A stretch of 64,000 bases of DNA from an uncultured Litoreibacter sp. (lineage in GTDB: Bacteria > Pseudomonadota > Alphaproteobacteria > Rhodobacterales > Rhodobacteraceae), in the NCBI GenBank assembly GCA_947501685.1, contig CANMWQ010000003.1:434001-498000 (forward strand), in the 5' to 3' direction. How positions within the stretch are numbered: position 1 is the first letter of the stretch; every line of letters starts with the position of its first letter. The notes below the pieces were generated by a model that saw nothing but the letters and a program-made list of their open reading frames with translations, had not been told where the DNA came from and made no database searches. Below are positions 36,230 to 45,671 of the stretch, in pieces. A program made the translations under genes and the position numbers.

Positions 36230-37261
36230 ATGACCACGCTCACCATCCGCCGCCCCGATGACTGGCATCTGCATCTGCGCGACGGCGACATGCTGCATGC
36301 CGTGCTGCCCGAAACCGCGCGCCATTTTGCCCGCGCCATCATCATGCCGAACCTGATCCCGCCGATTGTGACCGCGCGCGACGCCGCCGAATACCGCGAC
36401 CGCATTATGGCCGCCAAACCGGACAATTCCGATTTCCAGCCGCTGATGACCCTCTACCTGACCGAAGAAACCGACATCAAAGATCTGCGCGCCGCACATG
36501 AGATCGGGCTAATCTCGGCGGTGAAACTCTACCCCGCAGGCGCCACCACCAACTCCGCCTCCGGCGTCGCCGATTTCACCAAAATCCGCCGCCAGCTGGA
36601 CACCATGGCCCAGATCGGCCTGCCGCTTTGCGTCCATGGCGAAGTCACCGATCCAGAGATCGACATTTTCGACCGCGAGGCCGTCTTCATCGACCGCATC
36701 CTCGACCCGATCCGGCGCGATTACCCTGAGCTGAAGATCATCATGGAGCATATCACCACCAGCCAGGGGGCCGACTATGCGCAAAGTCATGCCAACACCG
36801 CCGCCACGATCACGACCCATCATCTGGTGATCAACCGCAACCACATTCTGGCGGGCGGCATCAAGCCGCATTACTACTGCCTGCCTGTGGCCAAACGCGA
36901 AACCCACCGCCTGGCTTTGCGCCGCGCCGCCACCTCTGGCGATCCGACGTTCTTCCTCGGCACTGACAGCGCACCGCATACGGATGATCTGAAAGAACAT
37001 GCCTGCGGCTGCGCGGGCTGTTTCACCGCCACCAACACGCTCTCCATCCTCGCCGAAGTGTTCGAGCAGGAAGGTGCGCTGGACAAGCTGGAGGCCTTCA
37101 CCTCCCTCAACGGCCCCGCCTTTTACGGCCTAAAACCCAACGAGGAAGAAATCACCCTCACCAAAGGCGACGCTGTTCATTACCCCGCCAAAATCGACAC
37201 CAAAGCGGGGCCCGTCACCGTGTTTGACCCGCAGATGCCGCTGCATTGGCGCGTGACGTAA
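36230..37261 (+). CDS. pyrC: Dihydroorotase (class II, E. coli type)
   Basis: PyrC closes carbamoyl-aspartate to dihydroorotate in de novo pyrimidine synthesis. The 343-residue protein has the zinc-binding [10 protein letters not shown] near its start, the carbamylated-lysine region [17 protein letters not shown] and GTDSAPH. The length fits the class II enzymes. The frame runs 172 codons further upstream through non-coding sequence; the ATG at 36230 follows GGGAGG and begins the conserved protein. pyrE follows after 67 bp containing a hairpin repeat. Confidence 0.95.
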   Translation: MTTLTIRRPDDWHLHLRDGDMLHAVLPETARHFARAIIMPNLIPPIVTARDAAEYRDRIMAAKPDNSDFQPLMTLYLTEETDIKDLRAAHEIGLISAVKLYPAGATTNSASGVADFTKIRRQLDTMAQIGLPLCVHGEVTDPEIDIFDREAVFIDRILDPIRRDYPELKIIMEHITTSQGADYAQSHANTAATITTHHLVINRNHILAGGIKPHYYCLPVAKRETHRLALRRAATSGDPTFFLGTDSAPHTDDLKEHACGCAGCFTATNTLSILAEVFEQEGALDKLEAFTSLNGPAFYGLKPNEEEITLTKGDAVHYPAKIDTKAGPVTVFDPQMPLHWRVT

Positions 37262-37264
37262 CCC

Positions 37265-37302
37265 CTATCATTGCTTCAAAAATGCTCCCGCCGGAGGCTC
37301 CC
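37265..37302 (+). repeat. 3'-end hairpin repeat family I, copy B (diverged)
   Basis: The head CTATCATTGCTTC + AAAAATGCTCC differs at two positions from the other copies. A short CTCC-CGCC-GGAG hairpin replaces the longer stem. It sits 4 nt after the pyrC stop, oriented with transcription, and before pyrE. Confidence 0.75.
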
Positions 37303-37328
37303 ACACTTCGCCAAAAAGGACCCCAGAC

Positions 37329-38018
37329 ATGATCCCCTCAAGCTACCCCAGCAAAGACGAGATCGCCCGCCTTTCCGCAGGCATGCTGCTTGAAATCGGC
37401 GCGGTCAATTTCAACACCGACACACCCTTCACGTTGGCCTCCGGCCTGCCCTCACCCAGCTATGTCGATTGCCGCAAGCTGATCTCCTACCCGCGCATCC
37501 GCGCGACGCTGATGGATTTTCTGACCGTCACCATCCTGCGCGACGCGGGCTTTGAAGCCTTTGACAATATCGCCGGCGGCGAGACCGCAGGCATCCCTTT
37601 CGCGGCCCTCGTGGCCGAACGCATGGCCCTGCCGATGACCTATGTGCGCAAGAAGCCCAAAGGCTACGGCAAAAACGCCCGCATCGAAGGCGTCATGACA
37701 GATGGCCAGAACGCGCTGCTCGTCGAGGACATGACCACAGATGGCGGCTCGAAACTGTCTTTTGTGGACGCCATCCGCGAGACCGGCGCCACTTGCGGGC
37801 ACACGGCTGTCATCTTCTATTATGACATCTTCCCAGAGACGATCTCCCGCCTCGCCGATCACGGCGTCACCCTGCATCACCTGTGCACATGGTGGGACGT
37901 GCTCGCCGTTGCCCGCGAACGCGAAGCCTTCTCCGCAGACACGCTGACGGAGGTCGAACGCTTCCTCAAAGCCCCGCGCGACTGGCAAGAGGCTTGGGTG
38001 GCCGCCCATCCAGGCTGA
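37329..38018 (+). CDS. pyrE: Orotate phosphoribosyltransferase
   Basis: PyrE joins orotate and PRPP to OMP, two steps after PyrC. The 229-residue protein has the PRPP loop [13 protein letters not shown] and the conserved [19 protein letters not shown] substrate segment, with [19 protein letters not shown] as the flexible catalytic loop. The C-terminal extension ([18 protein letters not shown]) is common in Rhodobacterales. Probably cotranscribed with pyrC. The 243 bp that follow hold the dnaB leader, in which I see only one near-consensus DnaA box (TTATCCAGA). Confidence 0.94.
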   Translation: MIPSSYPSKDEIARLSAGMLLEIGAVNFNTDTPFTLASGLPSPSYVDCRKLISYPRIRATLMDFLTVTILRDAGFEAFDNIAGGETAGIPFAALVAERMALPMTYVRKKPKGYGKNARIEGVMTDGQNALLVEDMTTDGGSKLSFVDAIRETGATCGHTAVIFYYDIFPETISRLADHGVTLHHLCTWWDVLAVAREREAFSADTLTEVERFLKAPRDWQEAWVAAHPG

Positions 38019-38261
38019 CGATTCGCGAGGCTCACCCCTCGCGTTTCCCTTTCCGAACATCCCCCCACGGGGATAACCCGCGCCCCTGCCACGCAATATT
38101 CGGGCGCGCTACCAGATATTGACCTCAGGCCCTCCGCAACCGCATGATAGCCTTCTGAATAACACCCAATCGATCCACAGCTTATCCAGATTGATTGCGC
38201 CCCCCGGATACGTCAGACCAGTCCCACCGGGGCATAAAACACAAGAAAAAGGGTTGGGCAG

Positions 38262-39767
38262 ATGAATGACATGAGCAACATGCAGGGCGAGCCGGCGAGC
38301 GCCACGGAAACAGCGGCCATGACCGCGCTGCCCCATAATATTGAGGCAGAGCAGCAGCTTTTGGGCGCGATCCTGACCAATAACGACATCATGGACCGCG
38401 TCGCCTCAATCGTGTCGCCTGAGCATTTCTTCGATCCCGTCCATCGGCGTATTTTCGAGACCGCCGCCGCACGTATCCACAAGAACCTGCTGGTCTCCCC
38501 GGTCACGCTGAAACCCTATTTCGAGGACGATGAGGGCCTCAAAGAGCTTGGCGGCCCCGCCTATCTGGTGCGCTTGCAGGGCGCTTCGATTTCGTCCTTT
38601 GCAGCCCGCGATTACGCCCAGATGGTCTATGACCTCGCCATCCGCCGCGAGCTGATTGATCTGGGCGAGGAAATCGCCGCCCGCGCCCATACGGTCGACA
38701 CGGAAAGCGATCCCAAAAGCCAGATCGTCGATGCCGAGCAGCGGCTCTACAAGCTGGGCGAGGAAGGCAAGTCTGAGAGCGGATTTCAAAGCTTTCTCAA
38801 GGCAGTAACGGACGCAGTTCAAGTGGCCAACGCGGCCTATATGCGCGAAGGCGGCATGGCGGGGCTCTCCACCGGGCTCATCGACATGGACAAGAAGCTC
38901 GGCGGGCTGCACCGCTCGGATTTGCTGATCCTCGCAGGCCGCCCCTCCATGGGGAAAACCTCGCTGGCGACAAACATCGCCTTCAACATCGCCAAAGCCT
39001 ACAAAAAAGGCCTCACCGATGACGGCTCGGAAGGCGCCATCGAGGGTGGGTCTGTCGGCTTTTTCTCCCTTGAGATGAGCGCCGAACAGCTCGCCGCCCG
39101 CGTCTTGTCAGAGGCCGCCGAGGTCCCGTCGGAGCAAATCCGCAAAGGCGACATGACGGAAGTTGAGTTCCGCCGCTTCGTGGAAGCCGCCAAATCGCTG
39201 GAAACTTGCCCGCTCTATATCGACGACACGCCCGCGCTTCCCATTAGCCAATTGGCCGCCCGCGCGCGGCGTCTCAAACGCACCCATGGGCTCGACGTCA
39301 TCATCGTTGACTACCTGCAACTGGTGCGCCCCGCGACAGCTAAAGACAGCCGCGTCAACGAGGTCTCGGAAATCACCCAAGGCCTGAAAGCCATCGCCAA
39401 AGAGCTCGACATTCCCGTCATCGCGCTGTCGCAGCTGTCGCGCCAGGTGGAAAACCGCGAAGACAAACGCCCGCAACTCTCCGACCTGCGCGAATCCGGC
39501 TCAATTGAGCAGGACGCCGATGTGGTGATGTTTGTCTACCGCGAGGAATATTACAAAGAGCGCGAAAAACCGGGGGATCACGACCTCGAAAAAATGGCCA
39601 TCTGGCAAGAAGAAATGGAGCGTCTGCACGGCAAGGCCGAGGTTGTCATCGGCAAACAACGCCACGGCCCTATCGGCACGGTCGAGCTCAGCTTCGAGGG
39701 CCGCTACACCCGCTTCGGCAACCTCGTGAAGCCTTGGCAGAATGACGGGGCTAGCGAAGAATTCTAG
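38262..39767 (+). CDS. dnaB: Replicative DNA helicase
   Basis: The 501-residue DnaB unwinds DNA at the replication fork as a hexamer. The N-terminal primase-interaction domain (LPHNIEAEQQLLGAIL) precedes the RecA-like motor with Walker A GRPSMGKTS (about 226-234), Walker B VIIVDYLQLV and SQLSRQVENREDKRPQLSDL. About 24 residues (RKGLTDDGSEGAIEGGS region, after the Walker A helix) form an insertion often seen in alphaproteobacterial DnaB. The ATG has GGGTTGGGC upstream. No other replication gene is adjacent. Confidence 0.96.
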   Translation: MNDMSNMQGEPASATETAAMTALPHNIEAEQQLLGAILTNNDIMDRVASIVSPEHFFDPVHRRIFETAAARIHKNLLVSPVTLKPYFEDDEGLKELGGPAYLVRLQGASISSFAARDYAQMVYDLAIRRELIDLGEEIAARAHTVDTESDPKSQIVDAEQRLYKLGEEGKSESGFQSFLKAVTDAVQVANAAYMREGGMAGLSTGLIDMDKKLGGLHRSDLLILAGRPSMGKTSLATNIAFNIAKAYKKGLTDDGSEGAIEGGSVGFFSLEMSAEQLAARVLSEAAEVPSEQIRKGDMTEVEFRRFVEAAKSLETCPLYIDDTPALPISQLAARARRLKRTHGLDVIIVDYLQLVRPATAKDSRVNEVSEITQGLKAIAKELDIPVIALSQLSRQVENREDKRPQLSDLRESGSIEQDADVVMFVYREEYYKEREKPGDHDLEKMAIWQEEMERLHGKAEVVIGKQRHGPIGTVELSFEGRYTRFGNLVKPWQNDGASEEF

Positions 39768-39770
39768 CCG

Positions 39771-39868
39771 TTTCCATTTGGTCGAAAATACTCTGAGGGA
39801 GTTTGCCCTTGCGGCTGAGGGGGTCACACCCCCTCAAAGAGCAAACTCATAAAGCGCGCCGCAGGCGC
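39771..39868 (+). repeat. Composite 3'-end repeat family II, copy F
   Basis: The unit starts TTTCCATTTGGTCGAAAATA and lies directly after the dnaB stop, in the same orientation. It contains an outer stem GAGTTTGC (39799-39806)/GCAAACTC (39841-39848), an inner stem GAGGGGG/CCCCCTC (39817-39835) and a terminal hairpin GCGCC-GCA-GGCGC (39856-39868). The same order of elements recurs on the minus strand at 55244-55340. Confidence 0.8.
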
Positions 39869-39871
39869 TCC

Positions 39872-40480
39872 TTAGGAATGACCCCAATCGTCGGGATCAT
39901 CCGAATTGTTCGGCGATAGCCCCAGCACATCGCCTGTCACAGAGCAGCCCAGCCCCAGAACCGTGCGGTTGGCATAGGAAAAATACGCCACGACCTGATT
40001 GATCTCGAGGATCTCACCATCCGGCCAGCCCGCGTCCCGCAAGGCCACAACATCCGCCTCAACCATCCTCGCCGGGTCGCGCGTCAGCTTCTCGGCATAG
40101 ACCAGACCCGCGTGATGGCGCGCCTCCAACGGCGTGGCGGTCACGGTTCTGGCCTCCAACGCGCCGCGTATCTCATCGGCATGGGTGTCATCGCCCAGCA
40201 ACCGCCGCAGCCCGGCAAAATGATGCTCCACGCAATAGTCACAGCCGTTCAGCAGGCTCACCCAGACGCCCAAGGTTTCCAGATACCATTTCGGCACGGT
40301 GTTGGACGCATGATGGATGCAGTTCTTATAGAGAAGCATATGCCCCTCCATCGAATGCGGCCGCAGCGAATGCGCCATCATGATATTGTCGACATTGTTG
40401 TCAGGGCCCGTGACGCGGTCATAAAGCGGCTTCAGCCGCGCATCCGCGTCAGCATAGGCAATGGTCTTGATCCAGCTCAT
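39872..40480 (-). CDS. Peroxidase-related AhpD/CMD-family protein
   Basis: The 202-residue protein belongs to the carboxymuconolactone decarboxylase/AhpD-like superfamily, in the uncharacterised peroxidase-related group. It has the redox motif CDYCVEHH, with a CxxC and the following histidine, in a helical context (WYLETLGVWVSLLNG). The C-terminus EINQVVAYFSYANRTVLGLG is typical. AhpD-like proteins use the cysteine pair for hydroperoxide or lipoyl/thiol chemistry; the substrate here is unknown. It lies 15 bp downstream of der on the same strand. Confidence 0.85.
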   Translation of the reverse strand: MSWIKTIAYADADARLKPLYDRVTGPDNNVDNIMMAHSLRPHSMEGHMLLYKNCIHHASNTVPKWYLETLGVWVSLLNGCDYCVEHHFAGLRRLLGDDTHADEIRGALEARTVTATPLEARHHAGLVYAEKLTRDPARMVEADVVALRDAGWPDGEILEINQVVAYFSYANRTVLGLGCSVTGDVLGLSPNNSDDPDDWGHS

Positions 40481-40495
40481 GTCACTCTCCTCGCT

Positions 40496-41962
40496 TTATT
40501 CTCCGCGGTTCGGGTTGCTGCCAATATGTTTGCGCAGCTTCGACGGCCCCGGCTTCTTGCGGTTCTTATAGGGGTTCGCGTCAGCCTGAGAACGCAGGAA
40601 CATTCGGATCGGCGTGCCGGGCATGTCAAAGTCCTCGCGTAACCCATTGACAAGATAGCGCGAATAGCTTGCGGGCAGCAGCTCGGGATGCGAGCACATC
40701 ACGACGAAACCGGGGGGCCGCGCCTTGGCTTGGGTCATGTAGCGCAGCTTGATGCGCTTGCCTTGCGGGGCGGGCGGTGGGTGCTGTTCCAGCATCCCCA
40801 CCAGCCAGCGGTTCAATTGCGAGGTCGGCACGCGCCGGTTCCACACCTCATGGGCCTCCAGCACAGCTTCTTTCAGCCGCTCCAGCCCGCGCCCGGTCAG
40901 GGCCGAAACGGTTATCAGCGGCGCGCCTTTCAGTTGTGGCAGCAACCGCGTGAACTGCTCCTTCAAAGCGCGCAGCTTCTCCTGCTTCTCGCCTTCCAAA
41001 TCCCATTTGTTCACGGCCACCACCACGGCGCGGCCTTCGCGTTCGGCCAAATCGGCAATCCGCAAATCCTGCTGCTCAAAAGGGATATCCGCGTCCAGCA
41101 AGACCACCACCACTTCGGCAAATTTCACTGCCCTGAGCCCGTCGGAGACGCTGAGCTTTTCCAGCTTGTCCTGCACCTTGGCCTTCTTGCGCATTCCGGC
41201 GGTGTCGAAAATCCGCGTCGGCACCCCGTTCCAATCCGTCATCACAGAGATCGCATCCCGCGTGATCCCAGCCTCCGGCCCGGTCAGCAAACGCTCCTCG
41301 CCGATGATCTTGTTGATCAGCGTCGACTTGCCCGCATTGGGCCGCCCCACAACGGCGATTTGCAAAGGTTTAGAAGCACTTGGCGCGATATATTCATGTG
41401 CCTCCGCGTCGTCTTCCTCCAGCGAGACCTCGACCTCAGGCTCGTCTGAAACCGCCTCGGCGGCTTGCACTTCAATCAGTGGCCGCAGCGCGGCGGCCAG
41501 ATCGGCCATCCCCTCGCCATGCTCAGCTGACAGCCCGATGGGCTCGCCCAGCCCCAGCGCATAGGCCTCCATCATCCCCGCCTCGCCCGCGCGCCCCTCG
41601 GCCTTGTTGGCGCCAAGGATCACATGGGCGTTTCGCTTGCGCAGGATGTCGGCAAAAATCTCGTCGGCAGGCAGCACCCCGTCGCGGGCATCGACCAGAA
41701 ACAGGCAGGCATCAGCCATGCCCACGGCGCGTTCGGTCAGCATCCGCATCCGGCCCTGCAACGACTCGTCGGTGGCCATTTCGAGGCCCGCCGTGTCGAT
41801 CACCGTGAATTTCAGGTCCCCCAGCCGCGCGTCGCCTTCGCGCAGGTCGCGCGTGACGCCGGGTTGGTCATCGACCAGCGCCAGACGCTTGCCCACCAGA
41901 CGGTTGAACAAGGTGGATTTGCCGACATTCGGGCGGCCAACGATGGCAAGGGTGAAGGACAT
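40496..41962 (-). CDS. der: Ribosome biogenesis GTPase Der (EngA)
   Basis: Der is a double GTPase needed for 50S subunit assembly. The 488-residue protein has two G domains, each with its own P-loop: GRPNVGKST near residue 8 and GRPNAGKST near residue 208. Each also has a DTAG motif and an NK.D-type motif ([15 protein letters not shown]). A KH-like C-terminal domain follows ([18 protein letters not shown] at the end). An acidic insertion between the G domains ([18 protein letters not shown]) is family-typical. It is downstream of bamB on the same strand. Confidence 0.95.
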   Translation of the reverse strand: MSFTLAIVGRPNVGKSTLFNRLVGKRLALVDDQPGVTRDLREGDARLGDLKFTVIDTAGLEMATDESLQGRMRMLTERAVGMADACLFLVDARDGVLPADEIFADILRKRNAHVILGANKAEGRAGEAGMMEAYALGLGEPIGLSAEHGEGMADLAAALRPLIEVQAAEAVSDEPEVEVSLEEDDAEAHEYIAPSASKPLQIAVVGRPNAGKSTLINKIIGEERLLTGPEAGITRDAISVMTDWNGVPTRIFDTAGMRKKAKVQDKLEKLSVSDGLRAVKFAEVVVVLLDADIPFEQQDLRIADLAEREGRAVVVAVNKWDLEGEKQEKLRALKEQFTRLLPQLKGAPLITVSALTGRGLERLKEAVLEAHEVWNRRVPTSQLNRWLVGMLEQHPPPAPQGKRIKLRYMTQAKARPPGFVVMCSHPELLPASYSRYLVNGLREDFDMPGTPIRMFLRSQADANPYKNRKKPGPSKLRKHIGSNPNRGE

Positions 41963-42010
41963 GGGTAAAGCCTCAATGGGTCAAGAGGCGGCTCATACAG
42001 GCAAAAGCGG

Positions 42011-43345
42011 TCAACGGAAAGCGGCGAGTTGCCCCTTGCCGGTGATCACATACAGGGTGCCGCCCACAATCGCAGGGTTGGACGCGGCCCCGCCGTTGAT
42101 CGGCGTGGTGCCAATCAGCGCGCCACTGGCCGGGTCATAGCTGCGGATCAGCCCATCGTCAGAGGCCACAACCAGCCGCCCGCCCGCCAAAACGGGCCCG
42201 TAATGGGCGTAGACCGCGCTCCGCCGCTTGATCCGGCGGTTCACGAAATAGGGCAGACGTTCGCCCCAGATGCGGGTGCCGGTGGCGCGGTCGAGCCGCA
42301 GCAACTCGCCCTGATCGGAGATCATGAAGATCGAGTCGCCCACAGGCAACACCGGCGAATAGGCCCCCTCATTGGCGGTCCAGATCCGCTCGCCTGAGCT
42401 GGGCTTGATCGCCACGATCCGCCCGCCCGCATTGGCCGCATAAATCACGCCGTCATAGACCACCGGGTCGCCGGAAATGTCAGAGATATTGGCATAGGCC
42501 CGCCCGCGCCGCTGCCCTGCGACAGCCGATCCCCAGACCCGCAGCCCGGAATTTTTCAGCGCCGCCACGATGTCGCCCGAGCCAAAGGGCAAGACCGCCA
42601 CGCGCGACGTCATCACCGGCCCCGAGCCGCCCATAAGCGTCGCCTCGCTTGGCGCGCCCGCGATCTGCCATTTGATCCGGCCTGTGCTGACATCCAGCGC
42701 CCAGGCGCGGCTGTCGCGGGTGATCACATAAACCTTGCCCTCAGACACGGTCGGCGAGGAGGTCACTGGCGCGTCCAGCTTCTGACGCCAGCGGGTGGCG
42801 CCCGTCGCGGGGTCCAGAGCAAACAGCTCGCCAAAGCCGGTCGCGGCAAAAATTGTGTTCTCGCCAAAGGCCACACCGCCGCCGGAGGCGTCGCGGTCCT
42901 TGTCGCTGGCAGGCACCAGCTTGCGGGTCCATTGCACTTGGCCGTTGGTGCCCACCGCCGTCACCTGGCTGGCGCTATCAAGCGTGAAGATGCGGTTGCC
43001 CGCCACGACCGGGTCGGCCGTCAGCCGGGCACGGCGAGTGTTTCCTTGGCCGATATCGACGCTGAAGAGCGGTGAAAGATCAGCCGCCAGCGCGGGGTGT
43101 TCGACATTGCGGGTGACAGCGCCGCCGCGATGGGTCCAGCTGTCATAATTGCGTGGCGCGGGTGCGGCAAAGGCGCGGGCTGTCTCAGGCGCAATCGCCG
43201 GGGCCGCGGCCACCGCGGCATCCGAGCCCGGCAAAGGCGCGCGTACGTCAAAGCGTTCGCCGTCAAGGATCAGCTCACGCTCGCCACAGGCGCTCAGCGC
43301 CAGCAGGGCCACACCCGTCATACAGGCCTTGAAAGAGATATTCAC
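42011..43345 (-). CDS. bamB: BamB-like outer-membrane lipoprotein, PQQ-type beta-propeller
   Basis: The 444-residue protein has a lipoprotein signal (SFKACMTGVALLALSAC, Cys20). PQQ-like propeller blades follow (RVFTLD-, WTRKLVPASD, LFALDPATGATRWRQ, AWALDVSTGRIKWQ, IVAIKPSSGERIW, LLRLDRATGTRIWGE). BamB is an accessory subunit of the BAM outer-membrane protein insertase. The gene order yfgM-like, bamB, der matches the E. coli locus, supporting the call. The start is GTG at 43345 with AAGGGG upstream; the long N-terminal extension of the open frame is not conserved. Confidence 0.88.
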   Translation of the reverse strand: MNISFKACMTGVALLALSACGERELILDGERFDVRAPLPGSDAAVAAAPAIAPETARAFAAPAPRNYDSWTHRGGAVTRNVEHPALAADLSPLFSVDIGQGNTRRARLTADPVVAGNRIFTLDSASQVTAVGTNGQVQWTRKLVPASDKDRDASGGGVAFGENTIFAATGFGELFALDPATGATRWRQKLDAPVTSSPTVSEGKVYVITRDSRAWALDVSTGRIKWQIAGAPSEATLMGGSGPVMTSRVAVLPFGSGDIVAALKNSGLRVWGSAVAGQRRGRAYANISDISGDPVVYDGVIYAANAGGRIVAIKPSSGERIWTANEGAYSPVLPVGDSIFMISDQGELLRLDRATGTRIWGERLPYFVNRRIKRRSAVYAHYGPVLAGGRLVVASDDGLIRSYDPASGALIGTTPINGGAASNPAIVGGTLYVITGKGQLAAFR

Positions 43346-43463
43346 TGCGCTCAGCCCCTTTTTCCCAAGCTCGGGCCTTCTAAAACCCGGCCCTCCCCAA
43401 GGCCCGGCCGCGTTGCGCAAAACAGTGTTTGCGGTCGCAGGCGCAGGCCCGTTCGTTCCATCC

Positions 43464-44123
43464 TTAGCCGTCGCTCGGCGTCTCGTCAGGCGCAGTATCA
43501 CCGAAATCAGTCCCCAAGGCCACACTCAACTCTGCGGCGCGCCGTTGCAAGCCCGGCGTGGCCTCCGCGTCCTGGATCAGGTCGCGCAGCAGGGCGGAGG
43601 CGGCGTCGCGTTCGCCGGTCTCGATCAGCACCATGGCTTTTTGTTCCTGCGCCAGCACCCGGAACGGGCCGGTGATGGCGTCCAGCGCGCCTATGCGCGC
43701 CTGCGCGTCGCCATCCATGGGCAGCGCAAGGGCCGCTTTGAACGCGGCCAGCTCGCGGTAGATCGCTTCAACCTCAGCGTTGTTCTGTACGCCCTCAAGG
43801 GCGGCCAGCCCAGCGTCGGTCTCGCCTTCGGACAATGCCCGCGCCGCTGCGATATGGCCCGCGATTGCGGCTTGTGCGGGGGTCTCGGCCGCGATCACGG
43901 CACCTGCGTCATATTCCCCGTCAATATTGGCCAGCAGCGCGTCGCCAAAGGCCTGTGCGCTGGCCCGCTCATTGGCTTTGCGCCATTCGTTATAGGCCGC
44001 GCCGCCGACAATCAGCAGCACCGCGACACCCGCAATCCAGCCATATTTCTTGAGAAGGCCAAACAGCTTGTCGCGCTGCACCTCTTCGGTGACCTCTTCG
44101 ATAAAGCTGTCGGTATTGCTCAT
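43464..44123 (-). CDS. YfgM-like membrane-anchored TPR-type protein
   Basis: The 219-residue protein has a short cytoplasmic N-terminus (SNTDSFIEEVTEEVQRDKLF), one transmembrane helix (about 27-45) and a periplasmic alpha-helical, TPR-like region. This is the DUF2133/YfgM architecture. YfgM in E. coli associates with the SecYEG translocon and periplasmic chaperones. It lies 118 bp upstream of bamB on the same strand. The ATG at 44123 begins the conserved EEVxEExxRDK segment; upstream frame extension is rejected. Confidence 0.85.
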   Translation of the reverse strand: MSNTDSFIEEVTEEVQRDKLFGLLKKYGWIAGVAVLLIVGGAAYNEWRKANERASAQAFGDALLANIDGEYDAGAVIAAETPAQAAIAGHIAAARALSEGETDAGLAALEGVQNNAEVEAIYRELAAFKAALALPMDGDAQARIGALDAITGPFRVLAQEQKAMVLIETGERDAASALLRDLIQDAEATPGLQRRAAELSVALGTDFGDTAPDETPSDG

Positions 44124-44260
44124 TCGAAACGCTCCTGATCCGCCCGTCGGGCCGCTGTAAGACCTTGTTTGCGCGGTCATACCCCGAAGCCAAGAGCCTT
44201 GCCAAGAACCAAACGCACATGCCGCGTGATCTGGCGCACATCGCCGCGGCATTCCGCGCC

Positions 44261-44303
44261 TTGCACAGCGGCGCGGAAAAAAGTAATCTGAACTGGTTAG
44301 TTT
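44261..44303 (+). promoter_or_regulatory. Promoter and operator-like palindrome of the RND efflux operon
   Basis: TTGCAC (44261-44266) and TAATCT (44284-44289) are separated by exactly 17 nt. Directly after the -10 box lies AACTGGTTAGTT (44291-44302), an inverted repeat with AACT/AGTT arms. This resembles operators of TetR-type repressors that control RND pumps. No regulator gene is present next to it. Confidence 0.55.
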
Positions 44304-44393
44304 AGCGTAGATCAAGGCATACCCTCCCGGTGCCCGCGCGCAGTCACTGCTGCCGCCCGTTCTCGGGACATCGCCGCACAGGAAGACTTAAAC

Positions 44394-45671
44394 ATGCGCC
44401 TCTTTCCGATCGTCATCGCCGTCATCGTGGCCACTGTCCTGTATTTGCTGGTGTTTGAGCGCGACCGGCTGCTGGATTTCGCCGCCTCCGACAGCGAAGT
44501 GCCGAGCGTCGAAGAGATCGCGGAAACCGCCCCGCCCGCCCCTGACACCAGCGCCACCCGCGCGGTTCATGTCGTGGCGTTGCAGTCGAAAGCCTCCCAG
44601 ATTGACAGCGCCGTGATCTTGCGGGGCCGCACGGAGGCCGCGCGCCAGATCGAAGTCCGCGCAGAGACCTCAGGCCTCGTGCAATCGGAGCCCTTGCGCA
44701 AAGGGGCCACGGTGGAGCAAGGCCAGATCATGTGCGAAATCGACCCCGGCACGCGCCTCAGCGCACTGGCCGAGGCGGAGGCCCGCATCCCCGAGGCCCG
44801 CGCCCGCATCCCTGAAGCCGCCGCCCGCGTGCCCGAGGCCGAAGGCCGTCTGGCCGAGGCCGAAGCCCGGCTGGAAGAGGCCATGATCAACGACAATGCC
44901 GCGCGCAGTCTGGCGCAGGACGGGTTTGCCTCCGACACCCGCGTGGCCTCCACCCGTGCGGCGGTCTCTGCCGCGCGCGCAGGCGTGGACGCGGCCAAGG
45001 CAGGCGTTGAAAGTGCGAAAGCCGGGATCAAGGCCTCCCAGGCGGGTGTGCAATCGGTGGAGGCCTCCGTCGCCACCGCCCGCAATGAAATCGAACGCCT
45101 CGACATCCGCGCGCCCTTTGCGGGCCTGCTGGAAACCGACACCGCCGAGCTGGGCGCGTTGCTGCAACCTGGTGCTGCCTGCGGCACAATCGTACAGCTC
45201 GACCCGATCAAGCTGGTGGGGTTTGTGCCCGAAACGGAAGTCTCCAAAGTGACCCTTGGCACGATGGCCGGCGCGCGGCTGGTCTCTGGCCGCGAGGTCG
45301 CGGGCCGCGTCACCTTCCTGTCGCGCTCCTCCGATCCTGAGACGCGCACCTTCCGCGTGGAGGTGCAGGTGCCCAATGAAGACCTCTCCATCCGCGACGG
45401 CCAGACCGCCGAGATCGTGATCTCCGCCGCAGGCAAATCTGCCCATCTGGTGCCGGGCTCCGCGCTGACGCTGAACAATGACGGCGCGCTGGGCGTGCGC
45501 CTGGCGGTGGACGGCAAGGCGCGCTTCGCCCCTGTGACCATCCTGCGCGACACGGTAGACGGCGTCTGGGTCGACGGGCTTGAGGAACAGGCCGATATCA
45601 TCGTCACCGGTCAGGAATATGTGGTGGACGGCGTCGATATCGAGGTCACCTTTAAGGAGGCCGCAGGATGA
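44394..45671 (+). CDS. RND efflux periplasmic adaptor subunit (HlyD/MexA family)
   Basis: The 425-residue adaptor has an N-terminal membrane helix (about 5-20) without an obvious lipobox. Lipoyl half-motifs follow (EVRAETSGLVQSEPLRKGATV and IRAPFAGLLE). Between them, a helical hairpin is built of five heptads on each arm: residues 127-161, and about 197-231 (AARAGVD, AAKAGVE, SAKAGIK, ASQAGVQ, SVEASVA). Three heptads of the first arm end in Ile/Val-Pro. Beta-barrel and membrane-proximal parts complete it. It bridges the inner-membrane pump and an outer-membrane channel; no channel gene is in the window. GGAAGA precedes the ATG. Confidence 0.92.
   Translation: MRLFPIVIAVIVATVLYLLVFERDRLLDFAASDSEVPSVEEIAETAPPAPDTSATRAVHVVALQSKASQIDSAVILRGRTEAARQIEVRAETSGLVQSEPLRKGATVEQGQIMCEIDPGTRLSALAEAEARIPEARARIPEAAARVPEAEGRLAEAEARLEEAMINDNAARSLAQDGFASDTRVASTRAAVSAARAGVDAAKAGVESAKAGIKASQAGVQSVEASVATARNEIERLDIRAPFAGLLETDTAELGALLQPGAACGTIVQLDPIKLVGFVPETEVSKVTLGTMAGARLVSGREVAGRVTFLSRSSDPETRTFRVEVQVPNEDLSIRDGQTAEIVISAAGKSAHLVPGSALTLNNDGALGVRLAVDGKARFAPVTILRDTVDGVWVDGLEEQADIIVTGQEYVVDGVDIEVTFKEAAG
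44772..44876 (+). repeat. Five 21-bp tandem repeats encoding heptads of the adaptor helix
   Basis: Within the adaptor gene, five consecutive 21-nt units encode EAEARIP, EARARIP, EAAARVP, EAEGRLA and EAEARLE. The DNA units are similar (GAGGCC-rich), so the array could gain or lose whole heptads without a frameshift. Confidence 0.7.

Noticed and set aside
38180-38200. DnaA-box-like TTATCCAGA upstream of dnaB as an origin signal
   Set aside because: A single near-match without an AT-rich unwinding region, clustered boxes or dnaA/dnaN/parAB neighbours is not evidence for an origin.
44772-45095. Regular short repeats resembling a CRISPR-like array
   Set aside because: The repeats are 21-nt coding heptads inside the efflux adaptor gene with no distinct spacers, and no cas genes are present.
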